A stretch of 64,000 bases of DNA, taken from contig SVUK01000017.1 in NCBI GenBank assembly GCA_015063325.1, positions 310,001 to 374,000 of the forward strand. Reading direction: 5' to 3'. Numbering within the stretch: position 1 is the stretch's first letter; every line of letters begins with the position of its first letter. Below the pieces are notes generated by a model that saw only the letters and a list, made by a program, of their open reading frames with translations, was not told the origin of the DNA and ran no database searches. Below are positions 9,353 through 19,000 of this stretch, one piece after another. The position numbers and the translations under genes were made by a program. Origin of the DNA: Oscillospiraceae bacterium. GTDB taxonomy: Bacteria > Bacillota > Clostridia > Oscillospirales > CAG-272.

Positions 9353-11500
9353 TCATTTCATCATTTCACGTAATTTTCGAAGCAAAGTCGATTGCTCTAA
9401 ATCTGTTTTCACCGGCGACGGATTCCATTCCATCACAAAATAATCCTCGCCAGGCTCGGTAAACGAGCAAAGTTGAAGCTCTTCCAAAATCCGCATGGAA
9501 AAACGGATTTTCGCATATGTAAACGGACTTTCCTGACGATTCAACTGCTCCCGAATCCGTCGAATCGGGAAACACGTCTTTCCGGTCTCCTGTTCTTTTC
9601 GAAAAAATTGATAAATCATTGCAAGATCCTTCCGATCCGGCAAAATACCGTCCGCTTCGGAAAAACGCTCGCCGTTGCAAATCGCTTGATATTTGGCACG
9701 CTCGGAGAGGAAAATCAGTTCTTCGGATTCAGCGTATGCGGCATCCTGTAAAAACATTTGAACACGCACGGTACCGTTGAATTCGTTTGCGTCCAGGCGG
9801 AAGAGAAAATCGGCAAATTCCCCTTCCTCAAACGGCAAATCGGTTATCCCTCTGCCAAACCAAACGGCAACCATCGAAAGTCCGTCCTTTTCCAAATGCA
9901 AACGAACGTGTTTACCGCCGCTCATCGGCGTGATTTTAACAACCTTTGCCTCGCGCAAAAGGAAATTCGGCGTTGGATTGCCGTTTCCGTAAGGTTCCAA
10001 AAGCCGCAGCTCCTCAATCAATCGAATCGTCATTTCGCCGATCCCCATGGTGCAGTCAGCATCTCGCTGTAGAGAAAAATCTCCGGCTGTATGCGTTTCG
10101 GCATAGTCATTCAATCGGCGACGCAGTTGAGAAACGTCCTTCTTTCGGATCGAAAGACCGGCGGCAAGCTCGTGCCCACCGTAACGAAGCAGAAGATCTT
10201 TGCAGGCGTCAAGCGCCTCTACGAGATTCAAACCTTTGACACTTCTGCCGGAGCCTTTCCCGGAGCCGTCCTCCGAACCGTCATAAGAAATCAGAATGCA
10301 TGGCAATCCATACCGCTCGGTAATGCGAGACGCCACAATTCCGATAATGCCTGGGTGCCAATCGTCGTGATCCAAAACAATCACTCTGCGGCGTTCCTCT
10401 TTCGGCATATTTTCAATCATTCGGAAAGCCTCTTCGGCAATTTGGGTCTCCTCTGCCTGACGCGCGGCATTCAATTCGCAAAGCTGATTGGCATAATGTG
10501 CCGCACGTGAATGCGTTTCGGAAAGCAATAACTCCACCGCAATTCCGGCTTCGGCAACCCGTCCGGCTGCGTTGATCCGCGGCGCGATTACAAACCCGAT
10601 ATAGGAAGAGGTAATTTTGCGTTGTTTACTTTTTCCAGGACCTGCGGCGGCATCCATCAACGCGCGCAATCCGGGACGACAATTCGTCTCCATGTCGGCA
10701 AGTCCTTTTGCAATCAACAGCCGGTTTTCATCAATCACAGGCATTACGTCCGCAATCGTTCCAATGGCAACCAGATCCGCATAGGTATTGCTGATCTGTA
10801 AAACCGCTTCTATCGGAGGTTTTCCCTCCTTTTCAAATTGACGGATCTCCATAGCACAAGCAAGTTTAAAGGCAACTCCAACGCCTGCAAGTTCGCAAAA
10901 AGGATAGGAATCATCTGCGCGATGCGGATTGACAACTGCGCAGCATTTCGGCAATTCGGGACGACAGGCATGGTGATCGGTTACGATCGTATCAATGCCT
11001 TTCCGCTTTGCATAATCAATTTCCTCGATTGATGTAATTCCGGTATCCACCGTTACAATTAAGGAAACGCCCTTACCTTTTAGGATATCAATGGCGGCGG
11101 TAGAAAGACCGTACCCCTCCTTGCTCCTGCTGGGAATATAGTAACCAACGTCGGCGCCTTTTTGCGAAAGATAAAGGTAGAGTAAACTTGTTGCGGTAGC
11201 ACCGTCCACATCGTAATCACCAAAAACGGCAATCCGCTCCTTTCGGTCAAGCGCAGTTTGTAAACGATCTACGGCACGGTCCATATCCTTCATCAAAAAA
11301 GGATCGTGCGGAATGATATCCGAAAAATGCAAAAACCGTTCGGCATCGGCTACCGTATTGTATCCGCGCAAACAAAGCAGTTTTGCAGTGGTAGACGTCA
11401 CTTTTAATTTGGAAGAAAGTTCGGAAACGGTTTTATTCAGTTCGACATTTTCCGGGTCAAACAAAACGCGCCATTTCGATTTTTGAACAGCTGTTTCCAT
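9353..11500 (-). CDS. recJ: Single-stranded-DNA-specific exonuclease RecJ
   Basis: DHH motifs FGDYDVDGATATSLLYLYL, VTDHHACRPELP; GRVAEAGIAVELLL; GGHELAAGLSI. Confidence 0.95.
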   Translation of the reverse strand: METAVQKSKWRVLFDPENVELNKTVSELSSKLKVTSTTAKLLCLRGYNTVADAERFLHFSDIIPHDPFLMKDMDRAVDRLQTALDRKERIAVFGDYDVDGATATSLLYLYLSQKGADVGYYIPSRSKEGYGLSTAAIDILKGKGVSLIVTVDTGITSIEEIDYAKRKGIDTIVTDHHACRPELPKCCAVVNPHRADDSYPFCELAGVGVAFKLACAMEIRQFEKEGKPPIEAVLQISNTYADLVAIGTIADVMPVIDENRLLIAKGLADMETNCRPGLRALMDAAAGPGKSKQRKITSSYIGFVIAPRINAAGRVAEAGIAVELLLSETHSRAAHYANQLCELNAARQAEETQIAEEAFRMIENMPKEERRRVIVLDHDDWHPGIIGIVASRITERYGLPCILISYDGSEDGSGKGSGRSVKGLNLVEALDACKDLLLRYGGHELAAGLSIRKKDVSQLRRRLNDYAETHTAGDFSLQRDADCTMGIGEMTIRLIEELRLLEPYGNGNPTPNFLLREAKVVKITPMSGGKHVRLHLEKDGLSMVAVWFGRGITDLPFEEGEFADFLFRLDANEFNGTVRVQMFLQDAAYAESEELIFLSERAKYQAICNGERFSEADGILPDRKDLAMIYQFFRKEQETGKTCFPIRRIREQLNRQESPFTYAKIRFSMRILEELQLCSFTEPGEDYFVMEWNPSPVKTDLEQSTLLRKLREMMK

Positions 11501-11571
11501 AAAACCGCCCCTTTCTGTAAATCGTTTTTAATAAATGTAAATCATTTTTAGTTAAAACAAGTAAATAATTT

Positions 11572-13218
11572 TTAGTTAAAACAAGATTCGGAAACGCTTC
11601 CGAATTTTTTTATCAGCGCTTCGGCAGAGCGCAGTCCGTCTACCGCCGCACTCGTAATTCCCCCGGCATATCCTGCGCCTTCTCCGCAGGGATAAATCAA
11701 TTCGTGTCCAATGGCTGTACGCTCCTCCGGCAATCGCAAAATGCGCAGCGGCGCAGATGTCCTTGTCTCTGCGGCGGTCAAAATCGTATCCGGCGCGTCA
11801 TACCCCTCCAACTTTTTTCCAAAAGAGGAAAACGCGTACCGCAAAGATTCGGTTATAAAGGTTGGAAAAACGCTACGCAAATCGGTCAAATGAATTTTTC
11901 CGCGCCGGTAAGACGGCAGAACACGGGAAGGCTCGGTTGCCCGATATTCCCCAATCAAATCGCCCAAAGTCATAATCGGGGCATCATAATCGCCGCCCCC
12001 TGCCGTAAAAGCCGCGCGTTCAATCCGGCGCTGAAAAGCAATCGCACCCAATGCAAGACTTCCGTTGATCGGCTCATAATCGGTGCAGGAAATCGAAACA
12101 GCAACCGCGGCATTTGCGTTTTTCCCGTTTCGCGCATGGTTGCTCATTCCGTTGACAACAAGACCACCCTCTTCAGACGCCGCGGCAACGACTTCTCCGC
12201 CCGGGCACATGCAAAAGGTATAAACTCCGCGCGTACCACGGGTATCCGAAAGCGCATATTCCGCAGGACCCAAATTGGGGTGTCCTGCAAGGTCTCCGTA
12301 AAGTGCGCGATCAATTTCACATTGTAAATGTTCGGCACGAACACCGACAGAAATCGGTTTCGCCTCAATGGAAAACTGCTTTTTCAAAAGCAGTTCATAA
12401 GTATCTCTTGCGCTGTGTCCCGGTGCCAAAATCAAAGCGCCGCTACGCAGCTCGCCATAATTGGTGTAAACGGTGACAGAAGCGTCCGCTGATTCGCAAA
12501 AATCGTCCATCCGCGTGCGATAAAGCACCTTTCCGCCCAAGCGCTCGATCTCCGAAAGAAGGTTGGCGATAATCCGGCGCAATAGATCCGTTCCGATATG
12601 CGGTTTTGCCAAAGTTAAAATTTCCTCGGGAGCACCGAAACGGCAAAGCATATGCAAAACATAATTGCAGTACGGATCATGGATGCGCGTAATCAGTTTT
12701 CCATCCGAAAAGGTACCGGCACCGCCGGCGCCGAACTGAATATTGGATTCGGTATCTAAAAAGCCTTCCCGAATAAAACGATCCACCGAAGCAACGCGAT
12801 CGTCAATCGAATCTCCGCGATCGATCAGAATCGGATCGTAGCCGTTTTCCGCAAGCAATAAAGCGGCAAAAAGCCCGGCGGGACCCATTCCGACCACCAA
12901 CGGCGGCGCTTTCAGTCGTGCCTTTCCGCGCACAATCTCCGGAGAAACGTCGATCCATGCGCGCAATCCGGCACGCTTTTGCAAGTCCTCAGGAATAGGC
13001 GATTCCGATTCTACCAAAATTGAAGAAACAAAACGGATTTCCTCTTTACGGCGCGCGTCAACCGAACGTTTATAAAGCCGAAAATGAAGCGACCGAGTTT
13101 GAATTCCCCTGCGCTTCATTTGACGGGCAGCCTCCCTGCAAATCTCTTCGTGATCCGCCGAAATCGACGTTTTGACATCATTCAGCAGATAACGGTAACT
13201 CAACCGGTTATCCGACAT
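11572..13218 (-). CDS. NAD(P)/FAD-dependent oxidoreductase (COG2509-like)
   Basis: VVGMGPAGLFAALLLAENGYDPILIDRGDSIDDR; NIQFGAGGAGTFSDGKL; C-terminal CGEGAGYAGGITSAAVDG. Confidence 0.9.
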   Translation of the reverse strand: MSDNRLSYRYLLNDVKTSISADHEEICREAARQMKRRGIQTRSLHFRLYKRSVDARRKEEIRFVSSILVESESPIPEDLQKRAGLRAWIDVSPEIVRGKARLKAPPLVVGMGPAGLFAALLLAENGYDPILIDRGDSIDDRVASVDRFIREGFLDTESNIQFGAGGAGTFSDGKLITRIHDPYCNYVLHMLCRFGAPEEILTLAKPHIGTDLLRRIIANLLSEIERLGGKVLYRTRMDDFCESADASVTVYTNYGELRSGALILAPGHSARDTYELLLKKQFSIEAKPISVGVRAEHLQCEIDRALYGDLAGHPNLGPAEYALSDTRGTRGVYTFCMCPGGEVVAAASEEGGLVVNGMSNHARNGKNANAAVAVSISCTDYEPINGSLALGAIAFQRRIERAAFTAGGGDYDAPIMTLGDLIGEYRATEPSRVLPSYRRGKIHLTDLRSVFPTFITESLRYAFSSFGKKLEGYDAPDTILTAAETRTSAPLRILRLPEERTAIGHELIYPCGEGAGYAGGITSAAVDGLRSAEALIKKFGSVSESCFN

Positions 13219-13426
13219 TCGAATCCGCCTGCTCGGTCTGTTCCGAATCTTGCCGGAAGAAAGAACTTTTTTTATAATCGCTGTTCGTCAAATTCACAAC
13301 GAGAAGCCAAACGATCACTGCCAAAAGAAAGCAGATCAAAAACGGCAGAAAGCGGAAACGGCGAACCTGATTTTCGGCAGCTTCTTTTTTCTTGTTGTAA
13401 TGCCCTAATGTGTTCTTCGCTTTCAT
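13208..13426 (-). CDS. Small single-TM protein resembling only the N-terminal anchor of CdaR/YbbR
   Basis: 72 aa; RFLPFLICFLLAVIVWLLVVNLTNSD resembles CdaR TM plus proximal segment; sits directly after cdaA; 11-bp overlap with the next gene. Confidence 0.65.
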   Translation of the reverse strand: MKAKNTLGHYNKKKEAAENQVRRFRFLPFLICFLLAVIVWLLVVNLTNSDYKKSSFFRQDSEQTEQADSNVG

Positions 13427-13428
13427 GC

Positions 13429-14439
13429 TTATTTTCCTCCCTTTCTGTTTGCATTTTCGTCATTCAAAAGCTCAGGAATACCGGGTTTCGGCAAAGGCAT
13501 TTCCAATTGCTCGCCCTCGGATCTTTGAAGATCCGAGTCGTTGAAAGAGCGATTGCTGAGCTGCTCAAGGCGTTCCTGGAAGAGCTTTTTGGATTCTTCG
13601 CGACGGCGGCGCAAATAAAGCTCGCCGGCAAGATAGGTCATCAAAATATCTTCCAGCATTTCGCGATCAACGCCGCGCAAAAGTTTTCCCTCCTGCGCAA
13701 CCGAAACTTTTCCGGTCTGCTCGGATACGACGACAACCAAAGAATCACTCACTTCACTGACGCCCACTGCGGCGCGGTGACGGGTTCCTAAATTGCCGAA
13801 ATCAATCGTATTTTTTGCCGACGGAAGAACGACGCTTGCCGCATAAATCCGGAAATCCCGAATCACGACCGCACCGTCATGAAGCGGCGCCTTATCAAAG
13901 AAAATACTGGTCAACATATGCGAAGTGATTCTGGCGTCGACCAATTTACCCGATTCGATATATTCGCCCAGCTTGGTCAAGCCTTCAAAAACAATCAGCG
14001 CACCGGTCTGATTTTCCGACATTTCAAAAACGGCATTGAGCGTTTGTTCGGTGACCTCTTTTGCAAGCGGATAGAGCTTTTTCGGCAAGGTATCGCTGCG
14101 CGGCGCAAACAGGCGCGAATTTGCAATGCGTTCCAAAGCGTCCCGGATTTCCGGTTGAAACAGAACGATGACGCAAAGGAAAAAGAAACCTGCCGCCAAT
14201 CGGATAATATAGGTCAGTGCCGGCAAATTGAATGCGGACACGATCAGACTCAGCAAAACGACGATAAACAAACCCAAAAGAACGCGTCCGGCGCGTCTTG
14301 CCTTTGCAAAGCGATACAACGCGTAAAGAAGCAGGGTTAAAATCACGATATCGGCAAGATCGAAAGGTCCGAAATAACGGAACGGATCTACGATGTATCG
14401 CAGAATAAACGTTTTCATATTTTCCCAAAATTCTAACAT
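13429..14439 (-). CDS. cdaA: Diadenylate cyclase CdaA
   Basis: TM segments then DAC domain: DARITSHMLTSIFFDKAPLHDGAVVIRD, LGTRHRAAVGVSEVSDSLVVVVSEQTG. Confidence 0.96.
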   Translation of the reverse strand: MLEFWENMKTFILRYIVDPFRYFGPFDLADIVILTLLLYALYRFAKARRAGRVLLGLFIVVLLSLIVSAFNLPALTYIIRLAAGFFFLCVIVLFQPEIRDALERIANSRLFAPRSDTLPKKLYPLAKEVTEQTLNAVFEMSENQTGALIVFEGLTKLGEYIESGKLVDARITSHMLTSIFFDKAPLHDGAVVIRDFRIYAASVVLPSAKNTIDFGNLGTRHRAAVGVSEVSDSLVVVVSEQTGKVSVAQEGKLLRGVDREMLEDILMTYLAGELYLRRRREESKKLFQERLEQLSNRSFNDSDLQRSEGEQLEMPLPKPGIPELLNDENANRKGGK

Positions 14440-14587
14440 GATTTTCCTCCGTCCGAAAATGGTAAAAAATAAATCGAGTTCAAATGTACCTAAAAATGCT
14501 TATAAGAATATACGAAAAATATTATATCATATGCAATGCTTTTTTCCAATACCTTTTCAAAAAAAAGCCAAAAAAAGTTGAAAAAAA

Positions 14588-14611
14588 GAACAGACCGGCT
14601 TCGGTCTGTTC
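14588..14611 (-). terminator. Intrinsic terminator after pncB
   Basis: Minus strand GAACAGACCG-AAG-CCGGTCTGTTC followed by a T-run. Confidence 0.85.
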
Positions 14612-14626
14612 TCCAAAACTGCGATT

Positions 14627-16093
14627 TTATTGATTTTCCGGTTGATAAACGCCCTTGTTCAAAAGCATATTCTGTTTCAATTTCCAAAGTTTTTCGGAAA
14701 GGTCGACATAGTAGTTATGCGGATTGTTGAAGCGGCGAACCTCGTCCCACATTCCTTCGATCTCGGCTTTGCAATGCGCGCGAATTTCCTCCAACGGCGG
14801 AAGATCATAAACCTGTTTTCCTTGTTTGAAAATCGGAACGAGCAGTTCGGTTGCCGTATAATTTTCCAAAATTTTACGTTTCCAAACGTGTTCGGGATCA
14901 AACAATTCAATCGGCTTTGTATCGTCCACCGATTCGTCATGCAAACAAATCAAATCCGCTTCTGCTTTTCCGGTATCTCTTCCACGTAAACGATAAACCT
15001 TTTTGAAATGCGGCGTTGTAATTTTTCCAACGTTTTCGCTGATCTTAATTTTCGGAATAATCCGCCCCATATCGTCTTCAACGGCACAAAGTTTGTAAAC
15101 GCCGCCGAAAACCGGATCACTTTTAGAAGTAATCAAACGTTCCCCTACGCCGAATGCGTCCACACAAGCGCCCTGACGAATCAACTCTCGAATCAGGTAT
15201 TCGTCAAGTGAGTTGGAAATAATGATCTTACATTCCGTCCAACCGGCGTCGTCCAACATTTTTCGCACTTTTTGCGTCAAATAGGTAATATCGCCGGAGT
15301 CGATCCGAATTCCGCATTTGGTAATGCCAAGCGGCTTAAGAACATTATTAAACGCCCGAATCGCATTCGGAATTCCCGATTCGGTCACATTGTAAGTATC
15401 CACCAAAAGCGTTGCGTTGTGGGGATAGATTTTGCAGTAAGTTTCAAAGGCTTCGTATTCGGAATCAAACATTTGCACCCAGGAATGCGCCATGGTACCG
15501 CTTGCAGGAACACCGTAGATCTCGTCGCTGATCGTGCAGGCGGTTGATCCGCATCCGCCGATATAGGCAGCTCGCGCTCCGAGGATCGCGGCATCGGCTC
15601 CCTGCGCACGTCGTGAGCCGAATTCGCTGACGGCTCTGCCTTTGGAAGCGCGCGTAATTCTTGCCGCTTTTGTCGCAATCAAAGATTGATGATTCAGCAT
15701 CATCAAAATATAGGTTTCCACAAACTGCGCCTGAATTGCAGTCGCACGCACCGTCAGAAGCGGTTCCCCCGGAAAAACGATCGTCCCTTCGGGAATTGCC
15801 CAAATATCACCGGAAAACTTGAAATTTTCAAGATATTGCAGAAAATCCTCCGAAAAGCAGTTCTTTGAACGGAGGTAGGCAATATCGTCCGCGTCAAAAT
15901 GCAAATTGTTGATATATTCAACGATTTGCTCCAAACCGGCAACCACGGCAAAACCGCCGTTATCTGGATTTTGACGATAAAACGCGTCAAAATAAACGAT
16001 TTTATTCTGCATTCCTTTGGCAAAATAGCCGTTGCCCATGGTCAGTTCATAAAAATCGCAAAGCATAGTCAAATTTCGGGAAATATCTTTCAT
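14627..16093 (-). CDS. pncB: Nicotinate phosphoribosyltransferase
   Basis: NLTMLCDFYELTMGNGYFAKGM; SEFGSRRAQGADAAI; GTMAHSWVQMF; start at ATG 16093 with GGAGG. Confidence 0.95.
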   Translation of the reverse strand: MKDISRNLTMLCDFYELTMGNGYFAKGMQNKIVYFDAFYRQNPDNGGFAVVAGLEQIVEYINNLHFDADDIAYLRSKNCFSEDFLQYLENFKFSGDIWAIPEGTIVFPGEPLLTVRATAIQAQFVETYILMMLNHQSLIATKAARITRASKGRAVSEFGSRRAQGADAAILGARAAYIGGCGSTACTISDEIYGVPASGTMAHSWVQMFDSEYEAFETYCKIYPHNATLLVDTYNVTESGIPNAIRAFNNVLKPLGITKCGIRIDSGDITYLTQKVRKMLDDAGWTECKIIISNSLDEYLIRELIRQGACVDAFGVGERLITSKSDPVFGGVYKLCAVEDDMGRIIPKIKISENVGKITTPHFKKVYRLRGRDTGKAEADLICLHDESVDDTKPIELFDPEHVWKRKILENYTATELLVPIFKQGKQVYDLPPLEEIRAHCKAEIEGMWDEVRRFNNPHNYYVDLSEKLWKLKQNMLLNKGVYQPENQ

Positions 16094-16171
16094 CTTTGTT
16101 CCTCCGGAGTTCCGAATCATTTTCGTATTATTTTACCACACTTTTCCTTTTTTTGCAAGTTTTTTAAAAAA

Positions 16172-16198
16172 GAAAAGAGATTAAAAAATCTCTTTTCC
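16172..16198 (-). terminator. Intrinsic terminator after sigG
   Basis: Minus strand GGAAAAGAGATTTTTTAATCTCTTTTCTTTTTT. Confidence 0.75.
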
Positions 16199-16205
16199 GG
16201 CATTT

Positions 16206-16979
16206 TTATAATTCCTTTTTAATTTTTTCCAAGGCAGCTTTCTCAAGGCGCGAAACCTGCGCCTGCGAAATACCAATCTCCCCGGCAATTTCCATTTGCG
16301 TTTTATTCGCATAGAATCGCAGCTGAATAATCTTCTTTTCTCGTTCGGAAAGTTTGTTTACCGCCTCGCGCAAAACCATGTTCTCCAGCCAAGCCTCGTC
16401 GCCGTCCGAAGTATCGGAAAGCTGATCCATTAAATAAAGCGCGTCGCCGCTGTCGTTATAGACCGGCTCGTAGAGCGAAATTGGTTCCACGATCGCCTCC
16501 ATGGCGCGCAGGACGGCTTCCCGTTTTTCTCCCAGACGTTCGGCAATTTCCTCCACCGTTGGTTCGCGCTCCTTTACGGCAATCAGCTCTTCCCTTGTCT
16601 GCAAAGCGCGGTAAGCAAGCTCGCGCACCGATCGGCTGACACGAATGGCATTGTTGTCGCGCAGATAACGACGGATTTCACCGATAATCATCGGCACGGC
16701 ATAGGTGGAAAATCGAACGTCCATTTCCGTATTAAAGTGATCTACCGCCTTCACAAGTCCGATACAACCAACCTGAAATAAATCCTCCATACTCTCTCTG
16801 CGACCGGAAAAGCGTTGAATAATGGAAAGAACCAAACGCAAATTTCCATAAATCAAATCTTTTCTTGCGATTTCATCTCCCGCGCGAGCGCGGCGCAACA
16901 GTTCGCTCTTTTCTTCCTCGGTCAAAACTTTCAGTTCGGAAGTATTTATTCCGCAAATTTCCACTTTAAAGCGATACAT
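16206..16979 (-). CDS. sigG: RNA polymerase sporulation sigma factor SigG
   Basis: VEICGINTSELKVLTEEEKSELLRRARAGDEIARKDLIYGNLRLVLSIIQRF...MEDLFQVGCIGLVKAVDHF...ISQAQVSRLEKAALEKIKKEL. Confidence 0.95.
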   Translation of the reverse strand: MYRFKVEICGINTSELKVLTEEEKSELLRRARAGDEIARKDLIYGNLRLVLSIIQRFSGRRESMEDLFQVGCIGLVKAVDHFNTEMDVRFSTYAVPMIIGEIRRYLRDNNAIRVSRSVRELAYRALQTREELIAVKEREPTVEEIAERLGEKREAVLRAMEAIVEPISLYEPVYNDSGDALYLMDQLSDTSDGDEAWLENMVLREAVNKLSEREKKIIQLRFYANKTQMEIAGEIGISQAQVSRLEKAALEKIKKEL

Positions 16980-17070
16980 TCTTTGCTCCCTTTTCCTGTA
17001 TTCAAAGAAAGTATTGCCGAAGTTGGAAAGGCTTTATTCAGTTAAAAAAAGACCAGTTTTTGGCAAAAAA

Positions 17071-17099
17071 ATTCGCCGCGGCAGCTTGCCGCGGCGAAT
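17071..17099. terminator. Hairpin (13-bp perfect arms) between sigG and the SPFH gene
   Basis: ATTCGCCGCGGCA-GCT-TGCCGCGGCGAAT; A-rich flank on its + strand left side gives a T-run on minus. Confidence 0.8.
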
Positions 17100-17144
17100 A
17101 CAAGATGAGTACAACATTTCACGCATTTTATCGCAAAAAGCGAA

Positions 17145-18092
17145 TCATTTTGCGGATTTTTTACTTGGTTCAACTACCGCTTCCTTCACGCCTGCAATCA
17201 AAGAAGTGACATTCTGAATTTCGGAAGGAATAATAATCTTGGTAGACTGTCCGTCCGCAACCTTTTCCAAAGCCTCCAAACTGCGCAGAGCAATCATGGA
17301 TTCGGTCGGCGCCGCCTCGTTGATCATGCGGATTCCTTCTGCAGTTGCCTTCTGAATTGCAAGAATCGCTTCGGCTTCACCTTCTGCCTCGCGGATCTTT
17401 GCTTCTTTGTTAGCCTCTGCCTTCAGAATTTGCGACTGTTTTTCTGCCTCGGCTTGCAGAATCATGGCTTCCTTATCGCCCTGCGCCACAAGGATTGCAG
17501 AATTCTTTTGACCTTCTGCGCGAAGAATGGCTTCGCGGCGTTCGCGTTCGGCTTTCATCTGCTTTTCCATTGCGTCCTGGATTTCCTTGGGCGGAATAAT
17601 GTTTTTAAGTTCCACACGGTTGACCTTGATTCCCCAAGGGTCGGTCGCTTCATCCAAAATGGCGCGCATTTTGGTATTGATAATATCGCGCGAAGTGAGG
17701 GTGTTATCCAACTCCAATTCACCAATAATATTACGCAATGTGGTCGCGGTCAAATTTTCAATAGCCGTCATCGGCATGGTATGACCGTAGGCATAGAGCT
17801 TGCAATCGGTAATTTGGAAAAAGACGACGGTATCAATCTGCATACGAACGTTATCTTTGGTAATTACCGGTTGCGGCGGAAAATCGGCAACCTGCTCCAT
17901 CAGATTGATGCGCTTTGCAATGCGTTCAATAAAAGGAATCTTCCAGTGAATACCGGTTTTCCAAGTTTGGTGATACGCGCCGAGACGCTCCACAACATAC
18001 GCCTGCGATTGCGGAACAATGTGAATGTTTGCAATCAAAATGAGCAACAGTAAAACAGCAATAACGACCAGTGAAATAATAAGCGGTAACAT
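17145..18092 (-). CDS. SPFH/band 7 (stomatin-like) protein
   Basis: VPQSQAYVVERLGAYHQTWKTGIHWKIPFIERIAKRINLMEQVADFPPQPVITKDNV; coiled-coil AEAEKQSQILKAEANKEAKIREAEGEAEA. Confidence 0.95.
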   Translation of the reverse strand: MLPLIISLVVIAVLLLLILIANIHIVPQSQAYVVERLGAYHQTWKTGIHWKIPFIERIAKRINLMEQVADFPPQPVITKDNVRMQIDTVVFFQITDCKLYAYGHTMPMTAIENLTATTLRNIIGELELDNTLTSRDIINTKMRAILDEATDPWGIKVNRVELKNIIPPKEIQDAMEKQMKAERERREAILRAEGQKNSAILVAQGDKEAMILQAEAEKQSQILKAEANKEAKIREAEGEAEAILAIQKATAEGIRMINEAAPTESMIALRSLEALEKVADGQSTKIIIPSEIQNVTSLIAGVKEAVVEPSKKSAK

Positions 18093-18161
18093 AATAATTC
18101 TCCTTTTTTATTTATTTATTTGTTTCTAACTCTTTAGGAATGCTATTTCATTTTATCAGGT

Positions 18162-18620
18162 TCAGATATCTTTTCTGCGTTCGCAAATCAACTTTACACC
18201 CTGAATTTCCCGAATAATAACAACCGATCCTTCCGGAATCTTGTCTCCGTTTGCCGAACGCGCCGTCCAAACAAGCCCTGCAATTTTCACGCTGCCGGTT
18301 TCGGAAATGTTGTCGATCGTTTCCTGAACAACCCCCGTCTTTCCGATCAGGCTATCGGCATTCAGATTGACCTTTTTTGTATCCAGTTTCTTTTTTACGA
18401 GCCCCCGTCCAATTGCAAGAAGCAATATGGAAAGTCCCAAAAAGATAACCACCTGAATCCAAATTGTTTTGACAAACGGTGAAAGGATCATGGCAACCAG
18501 CGCGCTTGGAGCAAACCAGCAGGATACCAACTCCGCAGTCATCGCCTCGATAATCAATGCGAGAACTGCAACGATTGCCCAAAAGATGAATGCACCGTTT
18601 TGGATCAAAAATTCCTTCAT
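18162..18620 (-). CDS. NfeD family protein
   Basis: Short TM protein with OB-like C-terminal domain (LIGKTGVVQETIDNISETGSVKIAGLVWTARSANGDKIPEGSVVIIREIQGVKLIC), paired with an SPFH gene. Confidence 0.9.
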   Translation of the reverse strand: MKEFLIQNGAFIFWAIVAVLALIIEAMTAELVSCWFAPSALVAMILSPFVKTIWIQVVIFLGLSILLLAIGRGLVKKKLDTKKVNLNADSLIGKTGVVQETIDNISETGSVKIAGLVWTARSANGDKIPEGSVVIIREIQGVKLICERRKDI

Positions 18621-18717
18621 AAAAAAGCCTCCTTTCTCCTGTAAAATAGATTATACCACATTTTGCAAAGGATTCCAATAATTTTTCCAAATTTTTTCAT
18701 TTTTTTAAAAAAACCTG

Positions 18718-18745
18718 TTGACAAAGTCGAAAAAAGGACTATACT
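18718..18745 (+). promoter_or_regulatory. Sigma-70-type promoter for the lysine-riboswitch transcript
   Basis: TTGACA (18718-18723), 16-nt spacer, TATACT (18740-18745). Confidence 0.75.
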
Positions 18746-18772
18746 GTATCTATCGGTAACAAAACCGATACC

Positions 18773-18980
18773 AAGATAGAGGTTGCAATTTCAAAAAGTA
18801 ACGCGGAAAAACGTCCGAAGAGGCGCGCGCGAAAGGTGAAATTGCCGAAATTCGATTTTCGTCTTCGCGGACTTCGGGTTGGGACATGTCGAAACACGCC
18901 ATGGACTGTCACAAGAAATTGTGGAGCGCTATCGAAATACATCCCTTTTGTATTTTGCGCCTCCAATGGAGGCGTTTTTT
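18773..18980 (+). promoter_or_regulatory. Lysine riboswitch (L-box) with downstream intrinsic terminator
   Basis: AGATAGAGGTTGCAATTTCAAAAAGTAAC ... GCGCTATC closing segment (GATAG/CTATC pairing), internal GGTTGGGACATGTCGAAA; terminator CGCCTCC-AAT-GGAGGCG-TTTTTT at 18958-18980. Confidence 0.88.
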
Positions 18981-19000
18981 ATTTCAGGAGGAAAATAAAA

